From positions 1 through 62,049 of the forward strand of contig NZ_PUIV01000022.1 in the NCBI RefSeq assembly GCF_003113265.1: a stretch of 62,049 nt of DNA, given 5' to 3'. The notes beneath the pieces were generated by a model. That model saw only the letters and a program-made list of their open reading frames with translations. It made no database searches and had not been told where the DNA came from. Shown piece after piece: positions 30,290 to 39,272 of the stretch (position 1 is the first letter of the stretch; each line of letters begins with the position of its first letter). A program made the position numbers and the translations under genes. The stretch is from Methylosinus sporium. GTDB lineage: Bacteria > Pseudomonadota > Alphaproteobacteria > Rhizobiales > Beijerinckiaceae.

Positions 30290-31012
30290 ATGGCCGAAGC
30301 TGCTGAGCTCCACGCAGAGACGAATTCGCAACAAGGCGCGGCGACCGCCGCCCTGCGCCAGACGATGGTCGAGCGGCAGTTGCGCACATTCGATGTGACG
30401 GATCTGCCGCTGCTGCGGCGCTTCCTCGCCGTGCCGCGCGAGATTTTCCTGCCGCACGATCTCGCCCCGCTCGCCTATTCCGATCTCGCGCTGACCCTCA
30501 AGGACGAGCACGGCCGCCTTGCGCGCGCGCTGTTGCCGCCGCTGGTGCTCGCGCGTCTGCTCCAGGACGCCGAGATCCGCGAGACCGACCGCGTGCTCGA
30601 TATCGCCGGAGGCACTTTCTACTCCTCGGCGCTGCTCGCGCCGCTGGCGCGCGAGATCGTCGCCCTCGAGGACGACGCCCGCCTCGCCGCGACGGCGCGC
30701 TCCTATCTGCAATTCGTCGGCGTCGGGAATGTCCGCGTCGAGATCGGCCCGCTCGCCGCCGGCGTTCCCTCGGCTGCGCCCTTCGACGTCATCCTCGTGC
30801 AAGGCGCGGTGGAGGCCGGTCTCGAGCGTCTTTTCGAGCAGCTCGCCCCCGAAGGCCGTCTTCTCGCCATCGCCAAGGCGGAGCCGGACGCCGGCTGGGC
30901 CGTCACCCGTTACGATCGTTCCGGCGGCGCTCCGGCCGGCGCGCGCGCTTTGTTCGACGCCTCTGCGCCCGTTCTCGAAGGCTTCGAGAAGGCGCCCGGC
31001 TTCGTATTCTGA
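30290..31012 (+). CDS. pcm: Protein-L-isoaspartate O-methyltransferase family protein (divergent)
   Basis: A 240-residue SAM-dependent methyltransferase of the PCMT family. RQTMVERQLRTFDVTDLPLL and FLAVPREIFLP match the family N-terminus. Motif I reads VLDIAGGTFYSSALL (102-116) where classical enzymes have a GxGSGY-type loop, and the active-site region is also divergent, so true isoaspartate repair activity is not assured. The upstream half of the long frame (30131-30289) is Arg-rich and excluded; the chosen ATG follows GGAAGG. A pcm-like gene directly upstream of tolC is a conserved alphaproteobacterial arrangement. Confidence 0.82.
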   Translation: MAEAAELHAETNSQQGAATAALRQTMVERQLRTFDVTDLPLLRRFLAVPREIFLPHDLAPLAYSDLALTLKDEHGRLARALLPPLVLARLLQDAEIRETDRVLDIAGGTFYSSALLAPLAREIVALEDDARLAATARSYLQFVGVGNVRVEIGPLAAGVPSAAPFDVILVQGAVEAGLERLFEQLAPEGRLLAIAKAEPDAGWAVTRYDRSGGAPAGARALFDASAPVLEGFEKAPGFVF

Positions 31013-31155
31013 CGGCGGCGATTTCCCAAGTCGACGATATCCAAGTCTTCGATCTTCTGGCTCGGATTCCCTGTTTCGAGCGTCGTGTTCCGTGAGTAGG
31101 CCGTAGGGCTCGTCGAGCGCCGAGCGCGCCGTGTCGCAGAGCGGGTCTTTGTGGA

Positions 31156-32580
31156 ATGCGTATCGTCGAATTGCGTCCGTCGTTCTGGCTCGGGCTGTGG
31201 CTTTTGGTCATGGGCCTCGCTCATTCGTCGTCGGCCGCGGCGGAGACTCTGAAAGAGGCGCTGGCGCGCGCCTACCACGGCAATCCCGACATGAATCAGC
31301 AGCGCGCCAATGTGCGCGTCAGAGATGAGGAGGCGCCCAAGGCCGCCGCCGGAATGCGTCCCAAGGCGAGCATTTCGGCGAGCGTCGGGCCGCAGAACTC
31401 CAACATCAAGATCCCGGCGGGCCGCAGCCAGCTGACCGGCCAGCGCACCTATATGTACGACGAATATGTCGGCTATCCGCGCGGCGCGACGCTCAGCCTC
31501 TCGCAGACGGTCTATGACGGCGGCCGCACCGGCAATTCCGTGCGGCAGGCCGAATCGGGCGTCTACGCCGCGCGCGAGGCTATGCGCCTCACCGAACAGG
31601 CGACGCTGCAGAATGGCGCCGCCGCTTATATGAATGTGCTGCGCGACACGGCGGTGCTCGATCTGCGCAAGAACAATGTCGCCGTGCTGGAGCAGCAGCT
31701 TCTGCGCACGCGCGACCGATTCGCAGTGGGCGAGGTGACGCGCACCGATGTCGCGCAGGCCGAATCGACGCTCGCCCAGGCGCGTACGGAACTCTATGGC
31801 GCGCAAGGCCAATTGAAGACCAGCGTCGCCAATTATCGGCAGATCATCGGCGTCGAGGCGAAAAATCTGCAGCCGGCGCAATCGGTCGAGGCGCTGCTGC
31901 CGAAGTCGCTCGATCAGGCGATCACAGTCGCCATCGTCGAGCATCCGGGCGTCGTCGCCGCGCAGCATCAGGTGGATGTCGCCGCCTCCGCGGTGAAAGT
32001 GGCGGAGGGCGCGCTGGCGCCGACGCTCTCTGTCGCCGCGCAGCTCTCGCAGCAATACGATTCCTTTCTCGGTTCGCCGGCGACGCGGCAATTCTCCGCC
32101 GGCGCGAGCGGACGGCTCGACGTGCCGATCTATCAGGGCGGCGCCGAATACGCCTCTATCCGCCAGGCCAAAGAGCAATTGGGCCAGGCGCGCTTCAACG
32201 CCGATCTGCAGCGCGACAGCGTGCGCGCCAGCGTCGTCTCCAGCTATGCGCAGCTCGACACGGCGCGCGCTTCGATTCTCTCCGGCCAAGCCGCTGTCAA
32301 AGCGGCGGAAATCGCTCTGCGCGGCGTGCGCGAGGAGGCGCAGGTCGGCCAGCGCACGACGCTCGACGTGCTCAATGCGCAATATGCGCTGCTCAATGCG
32401 CGCGTCGCTCTGATCATCGCGCAACGCGACCGCGTCGTCGCTTCTTACGCTGCGCTCGGCGCGATCGGCCGATTGTCGGCCGCGAATCTGAAGCTCGATG
32501 TCGTCGCCTATGATCCGACGGCGCATTTCGAGCAAGTGAGAGGCATGTGGCTCGGCCTCGACGCGTCCGCTGCGCATTGA
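31156..32580 (+). CDS. tolC: TolC-family outer-membrane efflux protein
   Basis: Outer-membrane channel tunnel for type I secretion and RND efflux. The 474-residue protein has a signal peptide (LRPSFWLGLWLLVMGLAHSS, then AAA), followed by ETLKEALARAYHGNPDMNQQ and two homologous OEP halves. Heptad-rich helices include RTRDRFAVGEVTRTDVAQAE and GVREEAQVGQRTTLDVLNAQ, the paired GxxTxxDVLxAE-type motifs of the family. No inner-membrane or periplasmic partner lies nearby, so it probably serves several systems. Confidence 0.95.
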   Translation: MRIVELRPSFWLGLWLLVMGLAHSSSAAAETLKEALARAYHGNPDMNQQRANVRVRDEEAPKAAAGMRPKASISASVGPQNSNIKIPAGRSQLTGQRTYMYDEYVGYPRGATLSLSQTVYDGGRTGNSVRQAESGVYAAREAMRLTEQATLQNGAAAYMNVLRDTAVLDLRKNNVAVLEQQLLRTRDRFAVGEVTRTDVAQAESTLAQARTELYGAQGQLKTSVANYRQIIGVEAKNLQPAQSVEALLPKSLDQAITVAIVEHPGVVAAQHQVDVAASAVKVAEGALAPTLSVAAQLSQQYDSFLGSPATRQFSAGASGRLDVPIYQGGAEYASIRQAKEQLGQARFNADLQRDSVRASVVSSYAQLDTARASILSGQAAVKAAEIALRGVREEAQVGQRTTLDVLNAQYALLNARVALIIAQRDRVVASYAALGAIGRLSAANLKLDVVAYDPTAHFEQVRGMWLGLDASAAH

Positions 32581-32768
32581 GCGGAGCGCCGCGCGGCGCC
32601 GATCGTTAAAAATTCGTGTGAAAACTCCCGTACGCACAACCCCCGCGGTTTTACCCAAAGGGGGAATCGTCCGATGATGCGAATCGACGCTCGCAAAGAG
32701 CGGAGAGGAGAGCGAGCGGCGACGATATCGCGAAAGCCGTCGCCGCGAGACGGGAAGCAGCACATCTC

Positions 32769-33521
32769 ATGAGCGCAGTGAACGCTTCGATCACCGCGCC
32801 GGCGCTCGACGCCGAGCGCAGGTCGCACGAGCCGTCGATGGAGGAAATCCTCGCATCGATCCGGCGCATTATCGCCGATGACGACGCTTTGCCGGCCGCG
32901 AGGCGCGAGCGCGACAAGGAGAAGCGTCCGGCCGAGCCGCAGCAGCACGAAGAGACGCCGCCTGCGCCCGCCGCGCGCGCGCCTGTGGCCGCGCGTCCGG
33001 CCGCGCCTTCGCCTGTCGTCGCCGCTCCCGCTCCCATCCCGGCGGTGGAGCCGGCGAAGCCCGCCGATTTCTGGCTGCGGCCGAGCGCTGCTCCCGAGCC
33101 GGAGGCGTCCGCGCCCGTATCCGCGGATCAGAGCCGCTGGTCGGAAGATACGGCCGAGGAAGCGGTGGACGAAACGCTCGACGAACCTCTCGCGGCGGCC
33201 GAGGAGCCCTATGTTCAGGATATGGACGAGGAGGGCGCCGAGGACGAGCCCATGACGGCGAGCATCGAGCCGAGCCCGGCCGAGCCGGCCAATGACAGCG
33301 AGCCGACGCCGCTCGTCTCGACCGACGCGGCCATGTCCATCGGCGCGCATTTCCAGGCGCTGGCGGCGAGCATCGTCATCAGCGAGGCCGATCTCATCGA
33401 GCGCTATGCGCAGGACATGCTGCGGCCGATGCTGAAGCAATGGCTCGACGACAATCTGCCGCATCTCGTCGAGCGCCTCGTGCGCGCGGAGATCGAGCGG
33501 GTCGCGCGCGGGCGGCGCTGA
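32769..33521 (+). CDS. popZ: PopZ-like polar organising protein (DUF2497)
   Basis: A 250-residue protein with PopZ architecture. The short conserved N-terminal helix has SMEEILASIRRIIADDD (about 23-39). A long disordered Pro/Ala/Glu-rich middle (about 45-185) follows, then a conserved C-terminal oligomerisation region: AEDLIERY-like SEADLIERYAQDMLRPMLKQ, then WLDDNLPHLVERLVRAEIER. In Caulobacter, PopZ forms a polar matrix anchoring ParB-parS and cell-cycle proteins; the same role is likely. It follows tolC by 188 bp, as in many alphaproteobacteria (where valS often follows; here ftsB does). Confidence 0.92.
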   Translation: MSAVNASITAPALDAERRSHEPSMEEILASIRRIIADDDALPAARRERDKEKRPAEPQQHEETPPAPAARAPVAARPAAPSPVVAAPAPIPAVEPAKPADFWLRPSAAPEPEASAPVSADQSRWSEDTAEEAVDETLDEPLAAAEEPYVQDMDEEGAEDEPMTASIEPSPAEPANDSEPTPLVSTDAAMSIGAHFQALAASIVISEADLIERYAQDMLRPMLKQWLDDNLPHLVERLVRAEIERVARGRR

Positions 33522-33586
33522 CAGCCCGATTCGGCGAGACCCAGGCCGTTAACGGCGCTTATACAATGTTCGCGCAAAGTGGCGGC

Positions 33587-33919
33587 ATGTTCGCTCGTCA
33601 TGTTCTGCGCTCCTTTGTGATCCCCCTGCTGCTCTACGGAGCGGCGGGGCTCGTGGCGAGCTATTTCGTCTGGCACGGCGTCAACGGTCAGCGCGGACTC
33701 AAGGCCGGCGTCGAATATGAGCAGCGCATCGCCGAATTGCGCGGCGAGCTCGCCGGGCTGAAGGCCGAGCGCGCGCAATGGGAGCGTAAGCTGGCGCTGG
33801 TGCGCGGCGACGTCGTCGACGCCGATATTCTGGACGAGGAGGCGCGTCTGGTGCTCGGGCGCGCGCATCGCAACGACATCGTCATTCTCACGCCGCCTGC
33901 GCCGTCCACGCGCCGCTGA
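33587..33919 (+). CDS. ftsB: FtsB/DivIC-family septum formation initiator
   Basis: A 110-residue bitopic inner-membrane divisome protein. One N-terminal TM helix (VIPLLLYGAAGLVASYFVWH) is followed by GVNGQRGLKAG and a periplasmic coiled coil (about 45-75, YEQRIAELRGELAGLKAERA). Its expected partners FtsL and FtsQ form the divisome-activating complex; ftsL is at 50776 in this window. ATG 33587 is used; ATG 33566, seven codons earlier, is equally possible. ftsB directly before pdhA is a conserved alphaproteobacterial order. Confidence 0.9.
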   Translation: MFARHVLRSFVIPLLLYGAAGLVASYFVWHGVNGQRGLKAGVEYEQRIAELRGELAGLKAERAQWERKLALVRGDVVDADILDEEARLVLGRAHRNDIVILTPPAPSTRR

Positions 33920-34069
33920 GGACAGCGCTGCGAGACGGCTCGTTTTCGGCGCGTGCTCGAGCTATTCTGCCGGAGGCGGAGCCCTTGCCGCGACGCGGGA
34001 GGGACGAGGGCTCGCTCTTCGCCTCACGCGCTCCCAGATAGTGTCGAACGACCACGAGGACGGGCGGAC

Positions 34070-35107
34070 ATGCCGGCAGCGGATAAGAATGCGAAACTCG
34101 CCGATGTCGCCGGCGCGGCCGAAGGCGCGCAGGCCGAGGGCGGCATCTTGGCCTTCACGCGCGAGCAGGAGCTTTCCGCCTATCGGGCCATGCTGCTGAT
34201 CCGCCGCTTCGAGGAGAAGGCCGGCCAGATGTATGGCATGGGTCTCGTCGGCGGCTTCTGCCATCTCTACATCGGCCAGGAGGCGGTCGTCGTCGGCGCG
34301 CGAATGTCGGCGAAATCCACAGATCAATTCATCACCGGCTATCGCGACCACGGCCATATGCTCGCCTGCGGCATGGAGCCGAGGCGCGTGATGGCCGAGC
34401 TCACCGGGCGGAGGGGCGGCTATTCCAAGGGGAAGGGCGGCTCGATGCACATGTTCTCGCGCGAGAAGAATTTTTATGGCGGCCATGGCATCGTCGGCGC
34501 GCCGGCCCCGCTCGGCGTCGGCCTCGCTTTCGCCGATCTCTATCGCGGCGACGGCTCCGTCTCGCTGACCTTCTTCGGCGACGGCGCCGCCAATCAGGGC
34601 CAGGTCTATGAGAGCTTCAACATGGCGGAGCTCTGGAAGCTGCCCATCGTCTTCATCGTCGAGAACAACCGCTACGCCATGGGGACGTCGGTGGAGCGCT
34701 CCTCTGCGCAGTCGAATTTTTCGATGCGCGGCACAGCCTTCAACATTCCCGGCCGGCAGATCGACGGCATGGATGTGCGCGCCGTCGCCGCCGCCGCGCG
34801 CGAGGCGCTCGACTGGTGCCGCGCCGGCAAGGGGCCTTTCCTCATAGAGGCGCAGACCTATCGCTATCGCGGCCATTCAATGTCCGATCCCGCGAAATAT
34901 CGCTCCAAGGAAGAAGTTCAGCGCGTGCGCGAGGAACATGATCCGATCGAGCAGGTGCGCGCCCGTCTGCTGGCCGGCGGGATCGGCGAGGACGAACTGA
35001 AGCAGATCGACGCGGCCGTGCGCCGCATCGTGTCCGAGGCGGCGGATTTCGCGACCAATGATCCAGAGCCCGATCCGAGCGAATTGTGGACGGATGTGGT
35101 TCTATGA
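34070..35107 (+). CDS. pdhA: Pyruvate dehydrogenase E1 component, alpha subunit
   Basis: TPP-dependent decarboxylase subunit of the pyruvate dehydrogenase complex. The 345-residue protein has the TPP motif from GDGAANQG (170-177) to the Asn pair 199-200 in VENNRYAMGT. It also has the phosphorylation-loop-like YRYRGHSMSDPAKYRSKEEV and the entry motif GFCHLYIGQEAVVVG. GGACG precedes the ATG weakly. A 209-bp family A repeat separates it from pdhB, which is unusual for this operon. Confidence 0.96.
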   Translation: MPAADKNAKLADVAGAAEGAQAEGGILAFTREQELSAYRAMLLIRRFEEKAGQMYGMGLVGGFCHLYIGQEAVVVGARMSAKSTDQFITGYRDHGHMLACGMEPRRVMAELTGRRGGYSKGKGGSMHMFSREKNFYGGHGIVGAPAPLGVGLAFADLYRGDGSVSLTFFGDGAANQGQVYESFNMAELWKLPIVFIVENNRYAMGTSVERSSAQSNFSMRGTAFNIPGRQIDGMDVRAVAAAAREALDWCRAGKGPFLIEAQTYRYRGHSMSDPAKYRSKEEVQRVREEHDPIEQVRARLLAGGIGEDELKQIDAAVRRIVSEAADFATNDPEPDPSELWTDVVL

Positions 35108-35133
35108 GGGAGGGGCGGGCTCATCGCGCTCTT

Positions 35134-35342
35134 CTCCTTCTCCCGCGTGCGGGAGAAGTTGGCCCGGCGCAGCCGGGTCGGATGAGGGTCCATAGTTCTT
35201 TTGCTCGTTCGAGACACATGCTCAGAGCCGGTCGTCGTAGCGACAGCCCTCATCCGACCTCGCCATTAGCCCTGCGCCCGCGACGGGCGTCCTCTCGGAC
35301 GCCCTATGGCGAGGCCACCTTCTCCCACGAGTGGGAGAAGGA
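35134..35342. repeat. Family A intergenic repeat, copy 3, inside the pdh operon
   Basis: Same bipartite layout as the copies at 14425 and 16841. CTCCTTCTCCCGCGTGCGGG with GAGAAG is followed by the GGCCCGGC/GCCGGGTC hairpin and GGATGAGGGTCC. Then come CCCTCATCCGACC, the GGGCGTCC/GGACGCCC hairpin and CCACCTTCTCCCACGAGTGG with GAGAAGG. It lies between pdhA and pdhB and could stabilise or attenuate the transcript. Confidence 0.85.
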
Positions 35343-35375
35343 AGAGCCCGCGCCTTTCACCCGGCGGATAAATCC

Positions 35376-36815
35376 ATGACCGTGAATGTCCTCATGCCCG
35401 CGCTATCGCCCACGATGGAGCAGGGCAAGCTCGCCAAATGGCTCAAGAACGAAGGCGACAAGGTCAAGGCCGGCGATGTCATCGCCGAGATCGAGACCGA
35501 TAAGGCGACGATGGAGGTGGAGGCCGTGGACGAGGGCGTGCTCGCCCGCATCCTCGTGCCGGGCGGCGCCGAGAATGTCGCCGTCAACACGCCCATCGCC
35601 GTCATCACCGAGGAGGGCGAGGAGATCGGCCCCGCGGAGGCTCCGCCTTCGACGCCGGCCGCCGCCCCCACCGAGAACGCCGCGCCTGCGCCCGCCAAGG
35701 CGCCGGATATTCCAGCCTCCGCTCCGCAGGAGGCGGCTGCCGCCGCCGTCCCCGCTGCGCCGGCCGCGACTGCGGCCGAGCCCGCCGCTCCTTCGCCCGC
35801 AGTCGCCGTCCCCGAAATTCCCGCCGATACGACGCTCCTCCCCATGACCATGCGCGAAGCTCTGCGCGACGCCATGGCCGAGGAGATGCGCCGCGACCAA
35901 AATGTCTTCGTCATCGGCGAGGAGGTCGCGGAATATCAGGGGGCGTATAAGGTCACGCAGGGCCTGCTGCAGGAATTCGGTCCGCGCCGCGTCGTCGACA
36001 CGCCGATCACCGAATATGGCTTCGCCGGCCTCGCCGTCGGCGCCGCCTTCGCTGGGCTGCGGCCGATCTGCGAGTTTATGACCTTCAATTTCGCCATGCA
36101 GGCGATCGACCACATCGTCAATTCCGCGGCCAAGACGCTCTATATGTCCGGCGGGCAGATCAATTGCCCCATCGTCTTTCGCGGCCCCAATGGCGCCGCC
36201 GCCCGTGTCGCCGCGCAGCACAGCCAGGATTACGCGGCCTGGTTCTCGCAAGTGCCGGGGCTGAAGGTCGTCGCACCCTCCAACGCCTCCGACGCCAAGG
36301 GGCTCTTGAAGAGCGCCATTCGCGATCCCAATCCCGTCGTCTTCCTCGAGAACGAGATTCTCTACGGCAAGCAATGGGACACACCCATGCTCGAGGATTT
36401 CCTCATTCCCATCGGCAAGGCGCGCATCGCCCGGCCGGGAACGGATGTGACGCTCGTGTCCTTCTCCATCGGCGTCACACATTGTCTTTCGGCCGCCGAG
36501 GCGCTGGCCAAGGAGGGGATAGAGGCAGAGGTCGTCGATCTGCGCACGCTGCGGCCGATGGATGTTCCCGCCATCATCGAATCGGTGAAGAAGACCGGCC
36601 GTTGCGTCGCGGTGGAGGAGGGCTGGCCGCAATGCGGCATAGGCGCGGAGATCGCCGCCCGCGTGCAGGAGGAGGCGTTCGATTATCTCGACGCACCCGT
36701 GCTGCGCGTCACCGGCAGGGACGTACCCATGCCCTATGCCGCCAATCTCGAGAAGCTGGCTCTGCCTTCCGTCGCCGATGTGATCGCGGCGGCGAAGGCC
36801 GTTCTCTATAGGTGA
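35376..36815 (+). CDS. pdhB: Pyruvate dehydrogenase E1 beta subunit with N-terminal lipoyl domain
   Basis: A 479-residue protein. The N-terminal lipoyl domain (1-80) has the lipoylation Lys43 in [13 protein letters not shown]. An Ala/Pro-rich swinging linker (about 85-148) precedes a transketolase-like E1-beta domain (149-479) with [34 protein letters not shown] and the C-terminal [15 protein letters not shown] lipoyl domain on E1-beta is normal in alphaproteobacteria. Here it is the only lipoyl domain encoded in the operon, because the E2 that follows lacks one. The start at 35376 is fixed by the conserved [15 protein letters not shown]. Confidence 0.96.
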   Translation: MTVNVLMPALSPTMEQGKLAKWLKNEGDKVKAGDVIAEIETDKATMEVEAVDEGVLARILVPGGAENVAVNTPIAVITEEGEEIGPAEAPPSTPAAAPTENAAPAPAKAPDIPASAPQEAAAAAVPAAPAATAAEPAAPSPAVAVPEIPADTTLLPMTMREALRDAMAEEMRRDQNVFVIGEEVAEYQGAYKVTQGLLQEFGPRRVVDTPITEYGFAGLAVGAAFAGLRPICEFMTFNFAMQAIDHIVNSAAKTLYMSGGQINCPIVFRGPNGAAARVAAQHSQDYAAWFSQVPGLKVVAPSNASDAKGLLKSAIRDPNPVVFLENEILYGKQWDTPMLEDFLIPIGKARIARPGTDVTLVSFSIGVTHCLSAAEALAKEGIEAEVVDLRTLRPMDVPAIIESVKKTGRCVAVEEGWPQCGIGAEIAARVQEEAFDYLDAPVLRVTGRDVPMPYAANLEKLALPSVADVIAAAKAVLYR

Positions 36816-36819
36816 CCTC

Positions 36820-37791
36820 ATGGCGCTCTCTGGAGACGAGCGGCTCGCCCCGGGCGGAGCCGACGGACGCATCTTCGCTTCCCCTTTGGCGCGCAGGCTG
36901 GCCAAGGAAGGCGGACTCGATCTTTCCGCGCTGAAGGGTTCCGGCCCGCATGGCCGCATCATAGAGCGCGATGTGAAATCGGCGCTCGGCTCCGGCGCGC
37001 GGCCCGTGGCGACGGCGTCCTCCGCCCCAGTGATCGAGGCGCCGGTCGGAATGTCGGATGCTGTGGTGCGTCAGCTCTTCGCGCCTGGCTCCTTCACCGA
37101 AATCCCGCACGATTCGATGCGCAAGGCGATCGCGCGGCGCATGGTCGAGGCGGTGCGCACGATTCCGCATTTCGCGCTGCAGACAGATTGCGAGATCGAC
37201 GCGCTGCTGCGTCTGCGCGAGGATTACAATAGCGCCGCGCCCAAGAGCGCGAATGGCGAGCCCGAGTGGAAGGTCTCGGTCAACGACATCATCGTCAAGG
37301 CCATGGCGTTGGCGCTGCAGAAGGTTCCCGACGCCAATGTCACCTTCACGCAGACGGCGATGCTGAAGCATACATCTTCCGATGTCGGCGTCGCCGTCTC
37401 CATCCCCGGCGGGCTGGTGACGCCCATCGTGCGCAACGCCGAGACCAAGAATTTCCGCGAGATCGCGATCGAGCTAAAGGATTTGGCGCGGCGCGCCCGC
37501 GAGCGCAAGTTGAAGCCCAATGAATATGAGGGCGGAACCACCGCCGTCTCCAATCTCGGAATGTTCGGCGTCAAGAATTTCGCCGCCGTGATCAATCCGC
37601 CGCACGCGACTATTCTCGCTGTCGGCGCCGGCGAGGAGCGCATCGTCGCCAGAAATGGCGCGCCCGTCGTCGCGACGATCATGAGCGTCACCCTCTCGGT
37701 CGATCATCGCGCCGTCGACGGCGCGCTCGGCGCGACCCTGCTCGCGGAATTCAAGCGGCTGATCGAGCATCCCGCCGCCATGCTCGCATGA
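36820..37791 (+). CDS. pdhC: Dihydrolipoamide acetyltransferase (E2) lacking a lipoyl domain
   Basis: A 323-residue E2 core. It begins directly with a peripheral-subunit-binding domain (about 18-56, FASPLARRLAKEGGLDLSAL then GPHGRIIERDV), followed by the acyltransferase domain (about 90-323). Catalytic His296 and Asp300 are in VDHRAVDGALG. Usual alphaproteobacterial PdhC is 420-450 residues, with a lipoyl domain before the binding domain; that part is absent, and there is no room for it in the 4 bp between pdhB and this ATG. Acetyl transfer must rely on the E1-beta lipoyl arm or another protein. No lpd (E3) follows. Confidence 0.92.
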   Translation: MALSGDERLAPGGADGRIFASPLARRLAKEGGLDLSALKGSGPHGRIIERDVKSALGSGARPVATASSAPVIEAPVGMSDAVVRQLFAPGSFTEIPHDSMRKAIARRMVEAVRTIPHFALQTDCEIDALLRLREDYNSAAPKSANGEPEWKVSVNDIIVKAMALALQKVPDANVTFTQTAMLKHTSSDVGVAVSIPGGLVTPIVRNAETKNFREIAIELKDLARRARERKLKPNEYEGGTTAVSNLGMFGVKNFAAVINPPHATILAVGAGEERIVARNGAPVVATIMSVTLSVDHRAVDGALGATLLAEFKRLIEHPAAMLA

Positions 37792-38046
37792 GCGGCGGAT
37801 TCGCCCCCGCGATCTCTCCCCTCGGTTTGTATAAATACATAATACATAACGCGAATATTTCATGAAGGTCACACGAAGGTCGCGTAACCTCGGCGTAACA
37901 TGCTTTTTTGTTTGTTTTTTCCAAAAAATCCCCGACCGAGACGTTTTGCCGTCAGGACGGCGGCAGACTTTTCGGCCTATGATCGTCGCCATACAGTCGG
38001 CGACTACGGCCGAATCACGAAAATTTTGCGCAGAGGAGATTTCGAG

Positions 38047-38388
38047 ATGGACAATGTTTCGCGCGGCGTCCAGGGGGCCTGGCGCGACCTGTCGCATTTT
38101 CTTCCGGCCCGGGCGCGGATGCGCCCCACATTGCGACGCAAGGCTCAATCCCTCGTTCACCGAGGCGATCTTTCGCCGGACTGTATCGTCACCTCCATAT
38201 TCGAGACGGGAGAAGCCGTGATGTGCGTCACGCAATTCGCCGTCGGCGGCGCCCATCAGACCGTCATCGCGCCGCTCGGCCAGCTCGCTTTCGATCGCGC
38301 CGGTCCGCTGTCGAAGGAGATCGATCTCCTGCGCGCGCGGCTCTCGCGCGATCCCGCCGCCGTCCGCCGGCCCGCGGAGATTTGTTGA
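38047..38388 (+). CDS. Hypothetical 113-residue protein
   Basis: AGGAG stands 8 nt before the ATG. The protein starts MDNVSRGVQGAWRDLSHFLP, has a basic stretch (ARARMRPTLRRKAQSL), then a strand-like part (CIVTSIFETGEAVMCVTQFA) with two Cys, and a helical end. No signal peptide or TM helix. I do not recognise the family. It lies after an AT-rich 255-bp gap that follows pdhC, with a T-rich run at 37905-37930, so it is probably transcribed on its own. Confidence 0.55.
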   Translation: MDNVSRGVQGAWRDLSHFLPARARMRPTLRRKAQSLVHRGDLSPDCIVTSIFETGEAVMCVTQFAVGGAHQTVIAPLGQLAFDRAGPLSKEIDLLRARLSRDPAAVRRPAEIC

Positions 38389-38505
38389 CGAATTGTTCAT
38401 CGACTTGTGCGTCGACACACAGAAACGCGCCGCTCCGTCCCGCAATATTCTCGGCGTTGGAAGCGAGCGATCGAACGCTCGGAAATTTTGGGACGGAGCA
38501 TTGCG

Positions 38506-39198
38506 ATGAGCGATTTTGCCAAGAAACTGTTCGATTTTCTCAAGACTGCGACCCTGGCGACGGCGATCGGCGCGCCGAGCGCCGCAGCCGGGGTCATCGT
38601 CTATCAGCGGCCCGACTCGGCGCTGATGCTTCTCTCCAGAGTGCAGTCGGTCGAGATCGGCGATTTCAAGCTCGCGCTCGGACAAAAGGCTTTCGAGATC
38701 AATCCCGATCTCGGCGCGAAAAAGAATTCCACGGACGATTTCGCCGCCCTCGCGCGAAAGCTCGGACCGCGCGAGGTGGAGCGGCTGATCCATCTCCTTC
38801 CGCTCGACGCCGCCAGCATGGACAAGCTCGGCGCCGATGCGATCAAATGCGACTACGGCAAAGCCGATGCGCGAACGCGCCTCTTCGCCGTCATCGACAA
38901 ATCGCTGGAAGAGAAAAAGCTGATCGAGATCACGCGGCGCGACGATCTGATCGATCAAAAGACGCATGAGGTCTATGGCCCTCCGAGCGCCTGCTATCGT
39001 GCGGTCGTCACCGCGCTCGGCGCCGATGTGAAGTCGATGATCGTCTCCGAATTGACTCGCTATTTCATCAGCGAGCTGGATGTGGGAACGGCTCCGGCCG
39101 CCGTCGAGCCTGTGAGCGAGAGGCCGGTGAGCGAGAGGAGCCGGACGAAATTCGCCCAGCCCCGCCGCGACGCGGTGGAGCGGATCGCCGCCCGCTGA
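38506..39198 (+). CDS. Hypothetical 230-residue protein with N-terminal hydrophobic segment
   Basis: ATG preceded by GGGACGGAG. It starts MSDFAKKLFDFLKTATLATA, with a moderately hydrophobic segment (about 12-33) that could be a signal or anchor. The main part is charged alpha/beta sequence (VQSVEIGDFKLALGQKAFEI, KLGPREVERLIHLLPLDA) with two Cys. The Ser/Arg/Glu-rich tail contains a short repeat (PVSERPVSERS). I do not recognise the family. It lies 117 bp after another unrecognised gene and 74 bp before priA. Confidence 0.6.
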   Translation: MSDFAKKLFDFLKTATLATAIGAPSAAAGVIVYQRPDSALMLLSRVQSVEIGDFKLALGQKAFEINPDLGAKKNSTDDFAALARKLGPREVERLIHLLPLDAASMDKLGADAIKCDYGKADARTRLFAVIDKSLEEKKLIEITRRDDLIDQKTHEVYGPPSACYRAVVTALGADVKSMIVSELTRYFISELDVGTAPAAVEPVSERPVSERSRTKFAQPRRDAVERIAAR

Positions 39199-39272
39199 GC
39201 GCTCACGAAAATCGTGTTTTCTTCACGCGAACCAATTCCCACCTCGCTCGAAAACACTTTAAGACAGCGCCC

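Noticed and set aside
32586-32599. GCGCCGCGCGGCGC after tolC as a terminator
   Set aside because: The loop is only 2 nt and no T-run follows; it is not a convincing terminator.
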